A DNA stretch of 64,000 nt from Clostridium massiliamazoniense. Lineage in GTDB: Bacteria; Bacillota; Clostridia; Clostridiales; Clostridiaceae. Shown in pieces: positions 31,522 through 41,315 of the stretch. A program made the translations under genes and the position numbers. Position 1 is the stretch's first letter, and each line of letters opens with the position of its first letter. The stretch covers positions 492,769 through 556,768 of the forward strand of contig NZ_LN879467.1 in the NCBI RefSeq assembly GCF_001403635.1. The letters are read 5' to 3'. The notes below the pieces were generated by a model. That model saw only the letters and a list, made by a program, of their open reading frames with translations. It searched no databases and had not been told where the DNA came from.

Positions 31522-33177
31522 TTAGAGCTGTTGTTTAAGTATATTTTTTAAATCTTCTTCAGCTATAGAAATAGGTGTTAAATTATATGTATCAACTAGG
31601 TATTGAAGAACATTAGGAGTCAAAAAGGCTGGTAAACTAGGTCCTATATACATATTTTTAACTCCTAGAGCAAGTAATGCAAGAAGGTCTGCCACTGCTT
31701 TTTGTTCATACCAAGAAAGAATAATTGATAAAGGTAAGCTATTTACATCTGTATTAAAGGCATCTGCAAGGGCAAGAGCTATTTTAGTTGCAGAGTAAAC
31801 GTCATTACATTGGCCTACATCTAAAAGTCTAGGTAATCCGCAAACTTCACCAAAGTCTAATTTATTAAATCTATATTTACCACAAGCAAGTGTTAATATA
31901 ACACAATCATCTGGAACCTTTTTAGCGAATTCTGTGTAGTAATTTCTACCAGGTTTGGCTCCATCACATCCTCCAATAACAAAGAAGTGCTTTATAGAGC
32001 CATTTTTTACAGCTTCTACAATAGCTTCTGCATGTGATAAGGTTGCATTATGACCAAAACCTACTAAGATTTCTTTAGTTGGTTCATCTTCTTCAAAACC
32101 ACCAAGTTCTAGGGCTTTATTAATTATTTCAGAAAAATCTTTTTTTCCATCAGATAAAGTTTCAATATGTTTAATTCCATCCCAACCAACAACACTAGTT
32201 GTAAAGATTCTATCTTTATAAGAATCTCTAGGTTTCATAAGACAATTGGTTGTCATTAGTATACATCCTGGAATGCTATCAAATTCTTTTTGTTGGTTTT
32301 GCCAAGCACCTCCATAGTTTCCTACTAAATTAGAATATTTATTTAAGTTTGGATAACCATGTGCTGGAAGCATTTCACCATGAGTATAAATATTTATTCC
32401 AGTTCCTTGAGTTTGTTCTAGGAGCATTTCTAAATCTCTTAAATCATGTCCTGATACAATTATAAATGGTCCTTTTTGTTTGTTTACTTTAACCTTTGTA
32501 GGGGTTGGATGATTATAGACACCAGTATTAGCATCATCTAAAACTTTCATAACTTCAAGGCTCATATTACCAGCTTTAATCATAAGTTCTATAGCTTCAG
32601 TTAAGTTTAGTTTAGGATTTGCTATGGCATCTAAGGCTGTTATGTAAAATTTATCTACAGCATCGCTATGATAACCTATAAACCTAGCTTGATGGCCATA
32701 AGCACTAATTCCTTTAAGTCCATAAAGAATTGTATGTTTAACAGATTTAACATCAGGATCTTCACCATTGTCTTTATCAAGTCTAGCTTTTTTAGCATCC
32801 TCTAAAATTTGTTCCTTAGTATTACTTAAAACATAATCTGCTTGTTCATTGGTTCTAGTATAATTTTTAGCCTGTGATTTAATTTTCTCCTTTAACTGTT
32901 GACTTTCTTTTAACATTTCAATATGAACATCAGCATCAAAATTTACATTAGTTAAAGTGGTAAATAATGAATTTTCAATAAATTTAATGAAAGATGCATC
33001 AATAGATCCACCAGCATCTAATATAGATTTACCAAAACAACTTATTCCTTGAAGTTGATAAATAAGTAAATCTTGAAGAGCCGCAATTTCAGGGGACTTA
33101 CCGCACACACCAAATTTAGTACAAGCCTTTCCCCCTAAAGTTTGCTCACATTGATAGCAAAACATTGGACTGTTCAT
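31522..33177 (-). CDS. hcp: Hybrid-cluster protein (hydroxylamine/NO reductase)
   Basis: A 551-residue cytoplasmic iron-sulfur protein. The N-terminal MFCYQCEQTLGGKACTKFGV...C motif (C-x2-C-x8-C-x5-C) holds the simple cluster, as in clostridial class I proteins. Hybrid-cluster ligands appear in SGHDLRDLEMLLEQT, THGEMLPAHGYP, LMTTNCLMKPRDSY, VIGGCDGAKPGRNYYTEFAK, TLACGKYRFNKLDFG and VGQCNDVYSA. Full length for the family. The role is reduction of NO or hydroxylamine during nitrosative stress. The ATG follows AAGGAGG. A 120-residue gene of unknown function lies 67 bp upstream on the same strand and may be co-transcribed. Confidence 0.97.
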   Translation of the reverse strand: MNSPMFCYQCEQTLGGKACTKFGVCGKSPEIAALQDLLIYQLQGISCFGKSILDAGGSIDASFIKFIENSLFTTLTNVNFDADVHIEMLKESQQLKEKIKSQAKNYTRTNEQADYVLSNTKEQILEDAKKARLDKDNGEDPDVKSVKHTILYGLKGISAYGHQARFIGYHSDAVDKFYITALDAIANPKLNLTEAIELMIKAGNMSLEVMKVLDDANTGVYNHPTPTKVKVNKQKGPFIIVSGHDLRDLEMLLEQTQGTGINIYTHGEMLPAHGYPNLNKYSNLVGNYGGAWQNQQKEFDSIPGCILMTTNCLMKPRDSYKDRIFTTSVVGWDGIKHIETLSDGKKDFSEIINKALELGGFEEDEPTKEILVGFGHNATLSHAEAIVEAVKNGSIKHFFVIGGCDGAKPGRNYYTEFAKKVPDDCVILTLACGKYRFNKLDFGEVCGLPRLLDVGQCNDVYSATKIALALADAFNTDVNSLPLSIILSWYEQKAVADLLALLALGVKNMYIGPSLPAFLTPNVLQYLVDTYNLTPISIAEEDLKNILKQQL

Positions 33178-33244
33178 AAAAATAATTCCTCCTTAATATT
33201 AAGATGTTATTTTTAGTACTTCCCTGAATTGCTATAATTAATAC

Positions 33245-33607
33245 TTAAGACTTTTTTTTATTTTGATAATATAGTATAGAATCTCTAACCCATTTTATGC
33301 AAAATCTTTTTTCAGCTTTACTAAATTCATTTTTATAAAGATTTAAATCATTAAGAATTCTTGTAACTAACTGAATAGGATTCATTTCAAAAGTTTCTTC
33401 CATAGGAATTTGAATTCTTTTGTTTTTGTAAAATGGATTTTTAGAATTATATGTCCAATATAGATTTTCAAAATTTAAAAGCTCTATGTTATTACTAAGA
33501 ACTAATCTAGGAGCATAGTTACCACCATGAACAAGTCCAGTAATTTCAATTTCAGCTAAAGCACTTAAATCATCATCATCGTTATTTTTAAATATTTTGC
33601 TAAGCAT
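33245..33607 (-). CDS. Hypothetical protein upstream of hcp, 120 aa
   Basis: Not recognised. 120 residues, soluble, with an acidic DDDDD stretch near the start (about 9-13), aromatic central strands (LLNFENLYWTYNSKNPFY) and a helical basic end (FSKAEKRFCIKWVRDSILYY). One Cys only. The ATG has AAGGAGG. The 67-bp spacing to hcp on the same strand, with no terminator between, suggests a shared transcript and perhaps a role in the same stress response. Confidence 0.65.
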   Translation of the reverse strand: MLSKIFKNNDDDDLSALAEIEITGLVHGGNYAPRLVLSNNIELLNFENLYWTYNSKNPFYKNKRIQIPMEETFEMNPIQLVTRILNDLNLYKNEFSKAEKRFCIKWVRDSILYYQNKKKS

Positions 33608-34153
33608 AAATTTAAGTCCTCCTTATATATAAATTTCTCCTAATATGTATATTAATATTATATACTCAAATAGTTAATATTAATATAGTTTTATAGAATA
33701 TGAATATAGTTACGCTTAGAGTGTGATATTTATACAATTTTATTTTAGATTATTTTTCAATATAATATTATAATTATCGGTTTTTATCAATAATATATTT
33801 AGCAAACATTATGTTAAAGAAAATATTTTTATTGTTAAAAATATTTGGAGATTTAATAGAAAAAATAAGTTTAATTTAAAGGATACATCTAGATAAAATC
33901 ACTGAAATTTTGTATTGTAATTTTAATTTAATTAATGAGTTTTTATTTTGTTTGAAATTTGTGATAATATAAGTTAGGATAAGTTTTTATAATTTATTAT
34001 ATTTAAATAAGTAAAATAATTATTAGGAGTGTGACGTAGATATACTCAGAAATAGAATAAATAAGGATTAGTAGTATAGCTATTAATTGAAGTAATTATA
34101 TAGAAGAGATAAAGTTAAAATATAAAAACAAAGGAAAGTGGAGTAGAGAAACT
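33608..34153. other. AT-rich intergenic region between divergent units
   Basis: This 546-bp gap separates the minus-strand hcp unit and the + strand secA gene and must hold both promoters. I could not place either confidently; TGATAATAT near 33962 is a possible -10. No gene or RNA motif was seen, and no dispersed-repeat copy. Confidence 0.5.
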
Positions 34154-36535
34154 ATGTTGATAAAAAGTTACAATGATAGAGAATTAAAAAGATTAAGTAA
34201 AACGGCAGATAAAATTTTAAATTTAAATAAAACCTATAGAAATTTGAGTGATGAGGCACTTCAAGGGAAAACTTTAGAGTTTAAAAGAAGATTGCAAAGT
34301 GGTGAAACATTAGATGATATACTAGTTGAAGCTTTTGCAGTTTGTAGAGAAGCAGCTTCAAGGGTTCTTGGAATGAAACAATATAAAGTTCAGTTAATTG
34401 GTGGTATAGTAATTCATCAAGGAAGAATTGCTGAAATGAAAACTGGAGAAGGAAAAACATTAACAGAAACATGTCCAGCATACTTAAATGCTTTAGAAGG
34501 AAAAGGTACACATATAGTAACAGTTAATGATTACCTTGCAGAGAGAGATATGCATCAAATGAAGCCTCTTTTTGAGTTCTTAGGATTAACTGTTGGAGTT
34601 GTAAAACAAGATACTCCTCATAATGAAAGACAAGAAGCTTATAGATGTGATATTACTTATACTACTAATAATGAAATAGGATTTGATTTTTTAAGAGACC
34701 ATATGGCTGTTGAAGAAGAGGATAAGGTTCAAAGAGATTTACATTTTGTTGTTCTAGATGAGGTTGACTCAATATTAATAGATGAAGCGAGAACTCCTCT
34801 TATAATTTCAGGAGAAGGAGATAAACCTACTGAATTATATAGAATAGTTGATCGATTCATAAAAAAATTAATTCCTGAGGATTATGAAAAAGATGAAAAG
34901 GAAAATGCAATAACTCTATCAGAAAAGGGAATTAAAAAAGCTGAAAGAGTTTTAGGAATAGAAAATTTAGCTTCTGTTGAATATGGAGAGCTTAATCATT
35001 ATCTTAGTCAATCTTTAAGAGCAAATTATATGATGATAAGAGATAAGGATTACCTTGTTAAAGACGGAGAAGTTATAATAATAGATGAATTTACTGGAAG
35101 AATAGCAGATGGAAGAAGATTCTCAGAAGGACTTCATCAAGCAATTGAGGCTAAAGAAAACTTAGAAATTAAGGCAGAATCAAAAACCTTAGCAACTATA
35201 ACTTATCAAAATTTATTTAGATCATATAAAAAGTTATCAGGAATGACTGGTACATGTAAAACAGAGGAAGCTGAGTTTAGAGAAATTTATAATTTAGATG
35301 TTATAGTAATACCAACTAATAAGCCAATAGCTAGAATAGACAATCCTGATAAGGTATTTTTAAGTCATCAAGGAAAAGTAAGAGCTATAATAAATGATAT
35401 AATAAACACACATAGAACTGGTAGACCTATACTTGTTTGTACTCCTAGTGTAGAAAAATCAGAGGAGTTATCACTTAAATTAAATCAAATGGGAATACCA
35501 CATCAACTTTTAAATGCTAAATATCATGAGCAAGAAGCAGATATAGTATCAAGAGCTGGAGAAAGAGGAAAAATAACTATTGCTACAAATATGGCTGGAA
35601 GAGGAACAGATATAAAATTATCTAAAGAAGTAGAAGCTATGGGTGGTTTAAAGGTTATAGGAACTGAAAGAGCTTACAATAGAAGAATAGATAATCAGTT
35701 AGTAGGAAGAGCTGGAAGACAAGGTGATAAGGGAGAATCTCAATTCTATGTTTCTTTAGATGATGATTTATTAAGAGTATTTGGTCTTGAAAAACTTAAG
35801 TCTATGTTAGAAAAACAAGGTTTTAGTGAAGCTGATGTTATACAAAATCCATTTATTCATAAACAAATAGTAAAAGCTCAAAAGAGAATAGAAGGAGTTC
35901 ACTTTGATGAGAGAAAACAAACTATTAAATATGATGATGTAATAAATGAACAAAGAAAAATAATTTATTCTCAAAGACAAGCTGTTTTACATGGAGAAGA
36001 ACTTGAACAATATATAGATGAAATGATTAAAGAGACTGTAGAAAGTATAGTAGAAAGAACTTTAGAAAAAGAAGAATGTGAATATGATGATTTTGAAACT
36101 AATACAGAACTTCATAATAAAGTATGTTTAGACATATTTAATGAAATATCATTAGGTTATTTATCTACAGGGAAAGAAGTTTTATCCTTTGAAAGATTAA
36201 AAAGAAAAAGAGATATAGAAGAATTAGAGGAATATATTAATTCTGTTATGGAAAAGTTTCTTAGAGAGAAAATAGCATTAGATAGAAATTTCTTTGAACA
36301 AGCACAAAGAAAAACATTATTATCAGTAGTTGATAAGTTATGGATGGAGCATGTTGATGAAATGACTGAGCTTAAGAAAATGGTAAGAAATGCTGGATAC
36401 AAGCAACAAGATCCTGTACAAGCTTATCAACTTGAAGGAAGTAAGGTGTTTGGAAGTTTAGTTAATAATATAAGAGAAACGTATATTAGAGCAATTTTTA
36501 ATATACAAATATTTGTAAATGAACAATTAGGCTAA
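34154..36535 (+). CDS. secA: SecA translocase ATPase, short form (SecA2-like)
   Basis: The 793-residue SecA motor has all ATPase parts: MKTGEGKTLTETCPAYLNAL (Walker A), VLDEVDSILIDEARTPLI (DEAD-like box), and IATNMAGRGTDIKL with QLVGRAGRQGDKGESQFYVS (motifs V-VI). The helical scaffold ends MEHVDEMTELKKMVRNAGYK...VNEQLG. It lacks the C-terminal linker with the CxCxnCH zinc motif that housekeeping SecA usually carries. With the reduced length, this suggests an accessory SecA2, as found in C. difficile, exporting a subset of proteins. A second, full-length SecA would be expected elsewhere. No accessory Sec glycosylation genes are adjacent. Confidence 0.88.
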   Translation: MLIKSYNDRELKRLSKTADKILNLNKTYRNLSDEALQGKTLEFKRRLQSGETLDDILVEAFAVCREAASRVLGMKQYKVQLIGGIVIHQGRIAEMKTGEGKTLTETCPAYLNALEGKGTHIVTVNDYLAERDMHQMKPLFEFLGLTVGVVKQDTPHNERQEAYRCDITYTTNNEIGFDFLRDHMAVEEEDKVQRDLHFVVLDEVDSILIDEARTPLIISGEGDKPTELYRIVDRFIKKLIPEDYEKDEKENAITLSEKGIKKAERVLGIENLASVEYGELNHYLSQSLRANYMMIRDKDYLVKDGEVIIIDEFTGRIADGRRFSEGLHQAIEAKENLEIKAESKTLATITYQNLFRSYKKLSGMTGTCKTEEAEFREIYNLDVIVIPTNKPIARIDNPDKVFLSHQGKVRAIINDIINTHRTGRPILVCTPSVEKSEELSLKLNQMGIPHQLLNAKYHEQEADIVSRAGERGKITIATNMAGRGTDIKLSKEVEAMGGLKVIGTERAYNRRIDNQLVGRAGRQGDKGESQFYVSLDDDLLRVFGLEKLKSMLEKQGFSEADVIQNPFIHKQIVKAQKRIEGVHFDERKQTIKYDDVINEQRKIIYSQRQAVLHGEELEQYIDEMIKETVESIVERTLEKEECEYDDFETNTELHNKVCLDIFNEISLGYLSTGKEVLSFERLKRKRDIEELEEYINSVMEKFLREKIALDRNFFEQAQRKTLLSVVDKLWMEHVDEMTELKKMVRNAGYKQQDPVQAYQLEGSKVFGSLVNNIRETYIRAIFNIQIFVNEQLG

Positions 36536-37052
36536 TAAAAATAAATAAGTAGGGGCTATATCAAAATTAACTTATAATATTTTGGTTTAGTCCTTTATTT
36601 ACTTAATTTTAGAATATAAAATAATTTAAATATTATAATAATATACTTATTCTAAGAAAGGTTTTAGAAATAATTAATTAATATTTTAATGACTTAATTT
36701 TTTTTATTAATAATTAAATTTTTAGTAGGAATTTTTATAATAATATATGAAAAAATGTAGAAACTATTGTAAAAGTTAATAAAATAAGAGCGAATATGAA
36801 AAAAAGGAGAAATATATATTAAGATAAAGATAATTAGAGTTAGGTGAAAAAATTATTAAAGTATTGATAATTTACAAAAAAAAAGCTGAGTGTTAAAATA
36901 GTTTGTAAGCAAAAGCCTTTAAAAAAATATTTAGGAGGGAGGTTACTGTTGCAATAAATATATAAAAATCTAATCTTTTTAATTTATATATAAAGTGCAT
37001 CATGTATAGTTAATTATAATATAGATTTTTTAATTATTGGCAATGGGGACTA
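36536..37052. other. Intergenic region, nothing clear
   Basis: The 517-bp gap after secA holds a weak inverted repeat (GGGGCTAtatCAAA/TTTTGGTTTAGTCC, 36552-36595) that may end the secA transcript, and AGGAGGGAGG near 36932 with no open frame behind it (TTG CAA TAA). It is otherwise A/T runs. Confidence 0.45.
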
Positions 37053-37955
37053 ATGCTGAATAAAGATAAGAATTCACGAAAGAAAAAGTCGACAAGACAA
37101 GAGGAGATTGTTAAAAGAACAAAAAAAAGTTCTAATACAAAGAGTTCTGTAGTATCAAGTAATAAAGCCACTAAGACAAGAGAAAGGGATAAGGGTTTAG
37201 ATAAAAAAAATACAAAGAACGTTTCCAAAAAAGCAGTGAAAGAAGTACCAAAAAAGAAAAAAGTTAAAAAAACTAAAAAGGAATTATCACCAAGACAAAT
37301 TAAAGTAAGAAATATATTAATAGGGATACTAACTATAATAATAATTGGGGGACTTTGTACCCTAGCAGTAATAGAGTCTAAGAAGCAAGAAGTTACTAAG
37401 AATAATGTACAACAAAATAAACAAACTTTAGATGGACTTACTGATGAACAATTAATAACTGCTGCTAATGCATATATGGGAAATACAAGTTATAATTTTA
37501 AGTCAGTTTTAAGTAAAACAAAGCAAAGTAATGGAGACTTAGTTGCTACATTAATGGCAACTAATGAGAATAATGGAACTTATAATACTACAAAAGTTAA
37601 TGTAACTTATGAAATTGCAAGTGGTGAACCATTGGCAATTAATGAACAAGAGGTAGGTAAGGAGACTCAAACTAAGAGTGCTATAGAAAATTCTACTCAA
37701 GTACAAAATAAACTTGATGTTACTTATAAGGTGTTAGATTATTTAGAAGGAACAGGAATGCAGATAAATGATACTAACTGGGCTATGGATATCTATGAAA
37801 ATAGAACAGTAGATGGTCAAACAGGATACCTTATAGATGTTTATAAAATACAAGGAAGTGTAAGTAATTCTATAAAATGGATATTTGTAACTAATAGTGG
37901 ACAAATGTATAATGCAGGGCAAAATGGAAAAGGCCCATTACAGCCACTTCAATAA
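37053..37955 (+). CDS. Single-pass membrane protein with Lys-rich cytosolic tail, 300 aa
   Basis: Residues 1-85 are extremely basic and low complexity (Lys, Ser, Thr; many KKK). A single hydrophobic helix follows (ILIGILTIIIIGGLCTLAVI, about 88-107), and the remaining 190 residues should be extracellular: TDEQLITAANAYMGNTSYNF, then beta-rich segments ending GPLQPLQ. I do not recognise the outer domain. The basic tail could bind nucleic acid, ribosomes or the membrane. The gene follows secA by about 500 bp, so a functional link to short SecA is possible but not shown. A terminator follows. Confidence 0.72.
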   Translation: MLNKDKNSRKKKSTRQEEIVKRTKKSSNTKSSVVSSNKATKTRERDKGLDKKNTKNVSKKAVKEVPKKKKVKKTKKELSPRQIKVRNILIGILTIIIIGGLCTLAVIESKKQEVTKNNVQQNKQTLDGLTDEQLITAANAYMGNTSYNFKSVLSKTKQSNGDLVATLMATNENNGTYNTTKVNVTYEIASGEPLAINEQEVGKETQTKSAIENSTQVQNKLDVTYKVLDYLEGTGMQINDTNWAMDIYENRTVDGQTGYLIDVYKIQGSVSNSIKWIFVTNSGQMYNAGQNGKGPLQPLQ

Positions 37956-37964
37956 GATAAAATT

Positions 37965-38003
37965 AGGGATGTATATAAATTTTGTATACATCCCTTCAAT
38001 TTT
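37965..38003. terminator. Bidirectional terminator
   Basis: AGGGATGTATA pairs with TATACATCCCT around AATTTTG, then TCAATTTTA. It separates the + gene at 37955 from the convergent msrA. Confidence 0.85.
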
Positions 38004-38025
38004 ATCTGAATTAATTTTCAGTTTC

Positions 38026-38499
38026 TTAATCTAATTTTATATGGCAATAGCCATTAGGGTTTTTCTTTAAATAATTTTGATGGTACTCCTCAGCCTTATA
38101 ATATTTTTCAAGTGGTTTTACTTCTGTTACAATAGGCTTATCATATTGTTTTTGAATGTTCTCTTTACTTTTGTTTATAACAACTAAATCTAAGGGGTCT
38201 AAATAATAAATACCAGTTCTATATTGACTACCTACATCATTTCCTTGTTTATTCAGAGAGGTAGGGTTTATAATTGACCAAAATTTATTTAATATTTCTT
38301 CAAGAGAAATTAAATCCTCATTATATTTAATAAGACAAGCCTCTGCATAGTTCGTATTTCCATAGCATATCTCTTCATAGGTTGGATTTTCAGTTCTTCC
38401 ATTGACATAAGAAACCTCTGTGTCAATAACTCCATCTATTCTTGAAAAGAATTCTTCAACACCCCAGAAACAACCACCTGCTAGTACTATTTCTTTCAT
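38026..38499 (-). CDS. msrA: Peptide-methionine (S)-S-oxide reductase
   Basis: 157 residues, a compact cytoplasmic MsrA that repairs oxidised methionine. [17 protein letters not shown] contains the catalytic Cys in the GCFWG motif at the N-terminus; [30 protein letters not shown] and [13 protein letters not shown] are the other family blocks. No MsrB fusion. The ATG at 38499 is chosen because AGAGGTG lies 8 bases before it; an earlier in-frame GTG overlaps that site. It is a single gene. Confidence 0.95.
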   Translation of the reverse strand: MKEIVLAGGCFWGVEEFFSRIDGVIDTEVSYVNGRTENPTYEEICYGNTNYAEACLIKYNEDLISLEEILNKFWSIINPTSLNKQGNDVGSQYRTGIYYLDPLDLVVINKSKENIQKQYDKPIVTEVKPLEKYYKAEEYHQNYLKKNPNGYCHIKLD

Positions 38500-38773
38500 A
38501 AATGTCACCTCTTTTAATATTACATCTATATTGTATAAGTTTATATATTTAAATAATTAACTATTTCATAGATGTATTTTTTATATTTTATCATAAAATT
38601 ATTCATTTCATCAAAGGATTAGAAGGATAGTAATTTTAAAAAATATATAATATTATTAACTTTTCAATAAAAAGAGATACTAAATTCACAATAATGTCAC
38701 ATTGGTAATATAAAATAAAATGGAAGTAATAAAAGGATAAGGGTTAATTATCTTAAAATGAGGAGTGATATTT

Positions 38774-39703
38774 ATGGGTAAAGGAGCTTTTAAGGATTTC
38801 ACTATAAAAAGTTTAAACTTTAAAAATAAAATGGTGATGGCTCCTATATCAAGTAATAAAGCTGATGAAAATGGATTTCCAAAAGAATTTCATTATATGC
38901 ACTATGGAAGTAAAGCAGTTGGCTCAGTGGGAGCTATAATAATAGAAGGAACTGCTATAGATAAAAAAGGAAGAGTAAGCAATAAGAACTTAGGAATTTG
39001 GAGTGATTACCACATAAGAGGATTAAGGAAAATAGCTGCAAGCATAAAAGAAAAATCAGTGGTTGCTGGAATTCAGATTTTCCATGGAGGAACTTCAAGT
39101 GAAAAGGATTTTGATAATATAAATAATATTCCTGTGAAAAAAATCAAGTCAATAATAAAGTCTTTTAAGTTAGCTGCTAAAAGAGCTATTAAAGCTGGAT
39201 ATGATATTATTGAAATAAATGCAGGAAATGGATATTTAATAGACGAATTTTTATCTTCTAAAACTAACAAAAGAGAAGATGAGTATGGTGGAACTATAGA
39301 AAAAAGAGCTACTTTTTTAATAGAAATTGTTAGAGAGATAAAATCTGTTGTAAAGGATAATAAAATAGTGGCTATAAGATTATCTGCAGATAGCTTTGAG
39401 TCTAAAAAAGAGGAAGAAGAGCTTTCATACCTAATAAATCTTCTAGAAATGGAAGGGGTAGACCTTGTTGATATTAATAAAGGATTAGAGGTTAAGAGAG
39501 CAGTTGATACTGATAAAGATATACTTAAAAAGGACCTTCCTGTATTAGAAGGTGGATTAATAAATATAGTAGATGAACCTGTAGAAATTGTGAAAAAACA
39601 TAGAGAGTCAGGATTGGCTTTTCTAGGTAAAGCTATATTAAGAGATTCCTATTGGCTTTTAGGAAGTCCAAGCAGAAGTTTAGAGTGTAGAATGGGAAAC
39701 TAG
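38774..39703 (+). CDS. Old-yellow-enzyme family NADH:flavin oxidoreductase
   Basis: 309 residues forming a TIM-barrel FMN oxidoreductase. The N-terminal NKMVMAPISSNKADENGFP is the FMN-binding strand, GIQIFHGGTSS replaces the usual QLxHAGR, and NGYLIDEFLSSKTNKREDEYGG is the family signature with the first His of HGxHG replaced by Asn-Ala-Gly-Asn. VLEGGLIN and FLGKAILRD close the phosphate site. It is shorter than typical members (about 340) and has unusual substrate-site residues, so its substrate may differ. The ATG at 38774 has AGGAG upstream; the frame could start at a GTG 9 bases earlier. Terminated by a strong hairpin. Confidence 0.85.
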   Translation: MGKGAFKDFTIKSLNFKNKMVMAPISSNKADENGFPKEFHYMHYGSKAVGSVGAIIIEGTAIDKKGRVSNKNLGIWSDYHIRGLRKIAASIKEKSVVAGIQIFHGGTSSEKDFDNINNIPVKKIKSIIKSFKLAAKRAIKAGYDIIEINAGNGYLIDEFLSSKTNKREDEYGGTIEKRATFLIEIVREIKSVVKDNKIVAIRLSADSFESKKEEEELSYLINLLEMEGVDLVDINKGLEVKRAVDTDKDILKKDLPVLEGGLINIVDEPVEIVKKHRESGLAFLGKAILRDSYWLLGSPSRSLECRMGN

Positions 39704-39732
39704 TCTTTAAGTTATTTAATTTATGTATATTT

Positions 39733-39767
39733 AAAAGTAGGAGTGTATTTAAAACTCCTACTTTTTT
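39733..39767 (+). terminator. Intrinsic terminator
   Basis: AAAAGTAGGAGT pairs with ACTCCTACTTTT around GTATTTAAA, then a T run. Confidence 0.9.
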
Positions 39768-39845
39768 GGAATCTTAAATCTTTTTATAAATAAGAAATTA
39801 TTTAAATATTTTAATTTAAGATTAAAGATATAGTTTTTTATATTT

Positions 39846-41198
39846 TTATTTAAAGCTTCGTTGGAACATAGCCATTTTTTCTTCATCTTCAAAATCTTTT
39901 AATGAATTGATATTTAGCTTAGAAAGAATATCATTAAGCAAGGAGCTGTATATTGGAACTTTTATAGCAGATGAACTAGCAAAGTTATCTACATTTTCTG
40001 TACCTTTATCTAAAGGTAAATTAGCTCTAGGTCCTCCAACACAACCACCAACGCAGCCCATCCCTTCTATAAAGCTTGCTTTCACTTCACCATTTAAAGT
40101 TTTAGTTAAAACTTCCTTACATTCACGGACACCATTAGCTTTAATAGGATTGAAATATTTAGCTTTGTCAGGATATAATTCTTTAATCACATCATAAATT
40201 GCTCTTGTAACACCACCAGTTCTAGCATAGGAACGACCACCTAAAGAAGGATATTCTTTAGTAGGAATTGGAATGAGCTCCTCAGGATTGATTTTTAATG
40301 TGTGGAATATTTCTTCAACTTCTTTAAAAGTTAAGACGAAATCAATAGCATCTTTAATATCGGGTTCTTTAGCTTCAGCTTTTTTAGCTAAGCAAGGTCC
40401 TATAAAAACAACTTTAGCTTCTGGATTTAATTTTTTTATTATTCTTCCAGCAGCAATCATTGGTGAAACTGAAGGAGAAAGATTAGGTATGAGTTCACCA
40501 TAAACTTTTCTTAACATTCCAACCCACATTGGACAACAGCAGGAAGTTATTAATAAGTCATTTGGACCTTTTACATGTTTATCAAATTCAACAGCCTCTT
40601 TTATAGAAAGAATATCTGCTGCAAAGGCTACTTCTACCATATCGGTGAAGCCCATAGAAATAAAGGCAGATCTTAAATGATCCATTGAAACATTATCACC
40701 AAATTGTCCAATAATAGCAGGAGCAACAATAGCTATAACTACTTTATTATTTTTAATTAAATCTAAAATAGGTAAAAGTTCTACTTTATCTATTAGCTTA
40801 CCTTTTGTACAAGCGTCTGTACAAAAACCACAATTTAAACAAAGTTCTTCATTTATACTAGCTATAAAATTTTCATTATCCACAGTTAAAGCATTGAAAG
40901 GACAAGCTTTTTCACAAGGAAATTTGTTATCAATATCCTTTACACAATTACTATCTATACATTGAAGCTTTTCGATTAATCGTTTATTTACAACATAATA
41001 AGTAATTGCTTTTTTTAGATTACGAAGATAGTCATTATCAAACTCTACAGTTACACCACATAAAGAAGTTATTATTTTGAAGGTTTCCTGAGGGGAAACT
41101 TCATGAGCAGTCATAAGAGTAAAAACAGTTTCATCAAAAGTTCCATCATAGTAAGCTTTTATTAAACTTTCAAATAAGTCTTCATATTTACTATTCAT
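39846..41198 (-). CDS. [FeFe] hydrogenase, short monomeric type
   Basis: A 450-residue cytoplasmic iron hydrogenase. A 4Fe-4S region at about 92-135 has CEKACPFNAL and CLNCGFCTDACTKG. The H-cluster domain follows with LLITSCCCPMWVGMLRK (motif 1), FIGPCLAKKAEAKEP (motif 2) and EGMGCVGGCVGGPRAN (motif 3). The GMGCVGGC and GPCLAKK variants differ from the classical MPCTAKK/FMACPGGC, as in the less studied group B enzymes. Motif 1 has three consecutive cysteines rather than two. It lacks the N-terminal 2Fe-2S domain of CpI. It probably evolves or takes up H2 with ferredoxin. The ATG follows TTGGAGG. Single gene. Confidence 0.92.
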   Translation of the reverse strand: MNSKYEDLFESLIKAYYDGTFDETVFTLMTAHEVSPQETFKIITSLCGVTVEFDNDYLRNLKKAITYYVVNKRLIEKLQCIDSNCVKDIDNKFPCEKACPFNALTVDNENFIASINEELCLNCGFCTDACTKGKLIDKVELLPILDLIKNNKVVIAIVAPAIIGQFGDNVSMDHLRSAFISMGFTDMVEVAFAADILSIKEAVEFDKHVKGPNDLLITSCCCPMWVGMLRKVYGELIPNLSPSVSPMIAAGRIIKKLNPEAKVVFIGPCLAKKAEAKEPDIKDAIDFVLTFKEVEEIFHTLKINPEELIPIPTKEYPSLGGRSYARTGGVTRAIYDVIKELYPDKAKYFNPIKANGVRECKEVLTKTLNGEVKASFIEGMGCVGGCVGGPRANLPLDKGTENVDNFASSSAIKVPIYSSLLNDILSKLNINSLKDFEDEEKMAMFQRSFK

Positions 41199-41315
41199 AT
41201 GATTACCTCCAAGGTAAAAAATAATCGTTATAATTTAGTATGCTTTAAATGGATAATAATAATACTAATTTTTCATTCATTTTAATAAAAACTAAAATTT
41301 TTAAGTGTAATAAGT

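Noticed and set aside
36744..36775. GTAGAAACTATTGTAAAAG resembling part of element A
   Set aside because: Only about 15 bases match and no pairing arms surround it; likely coincidence in AT-rich sequence.
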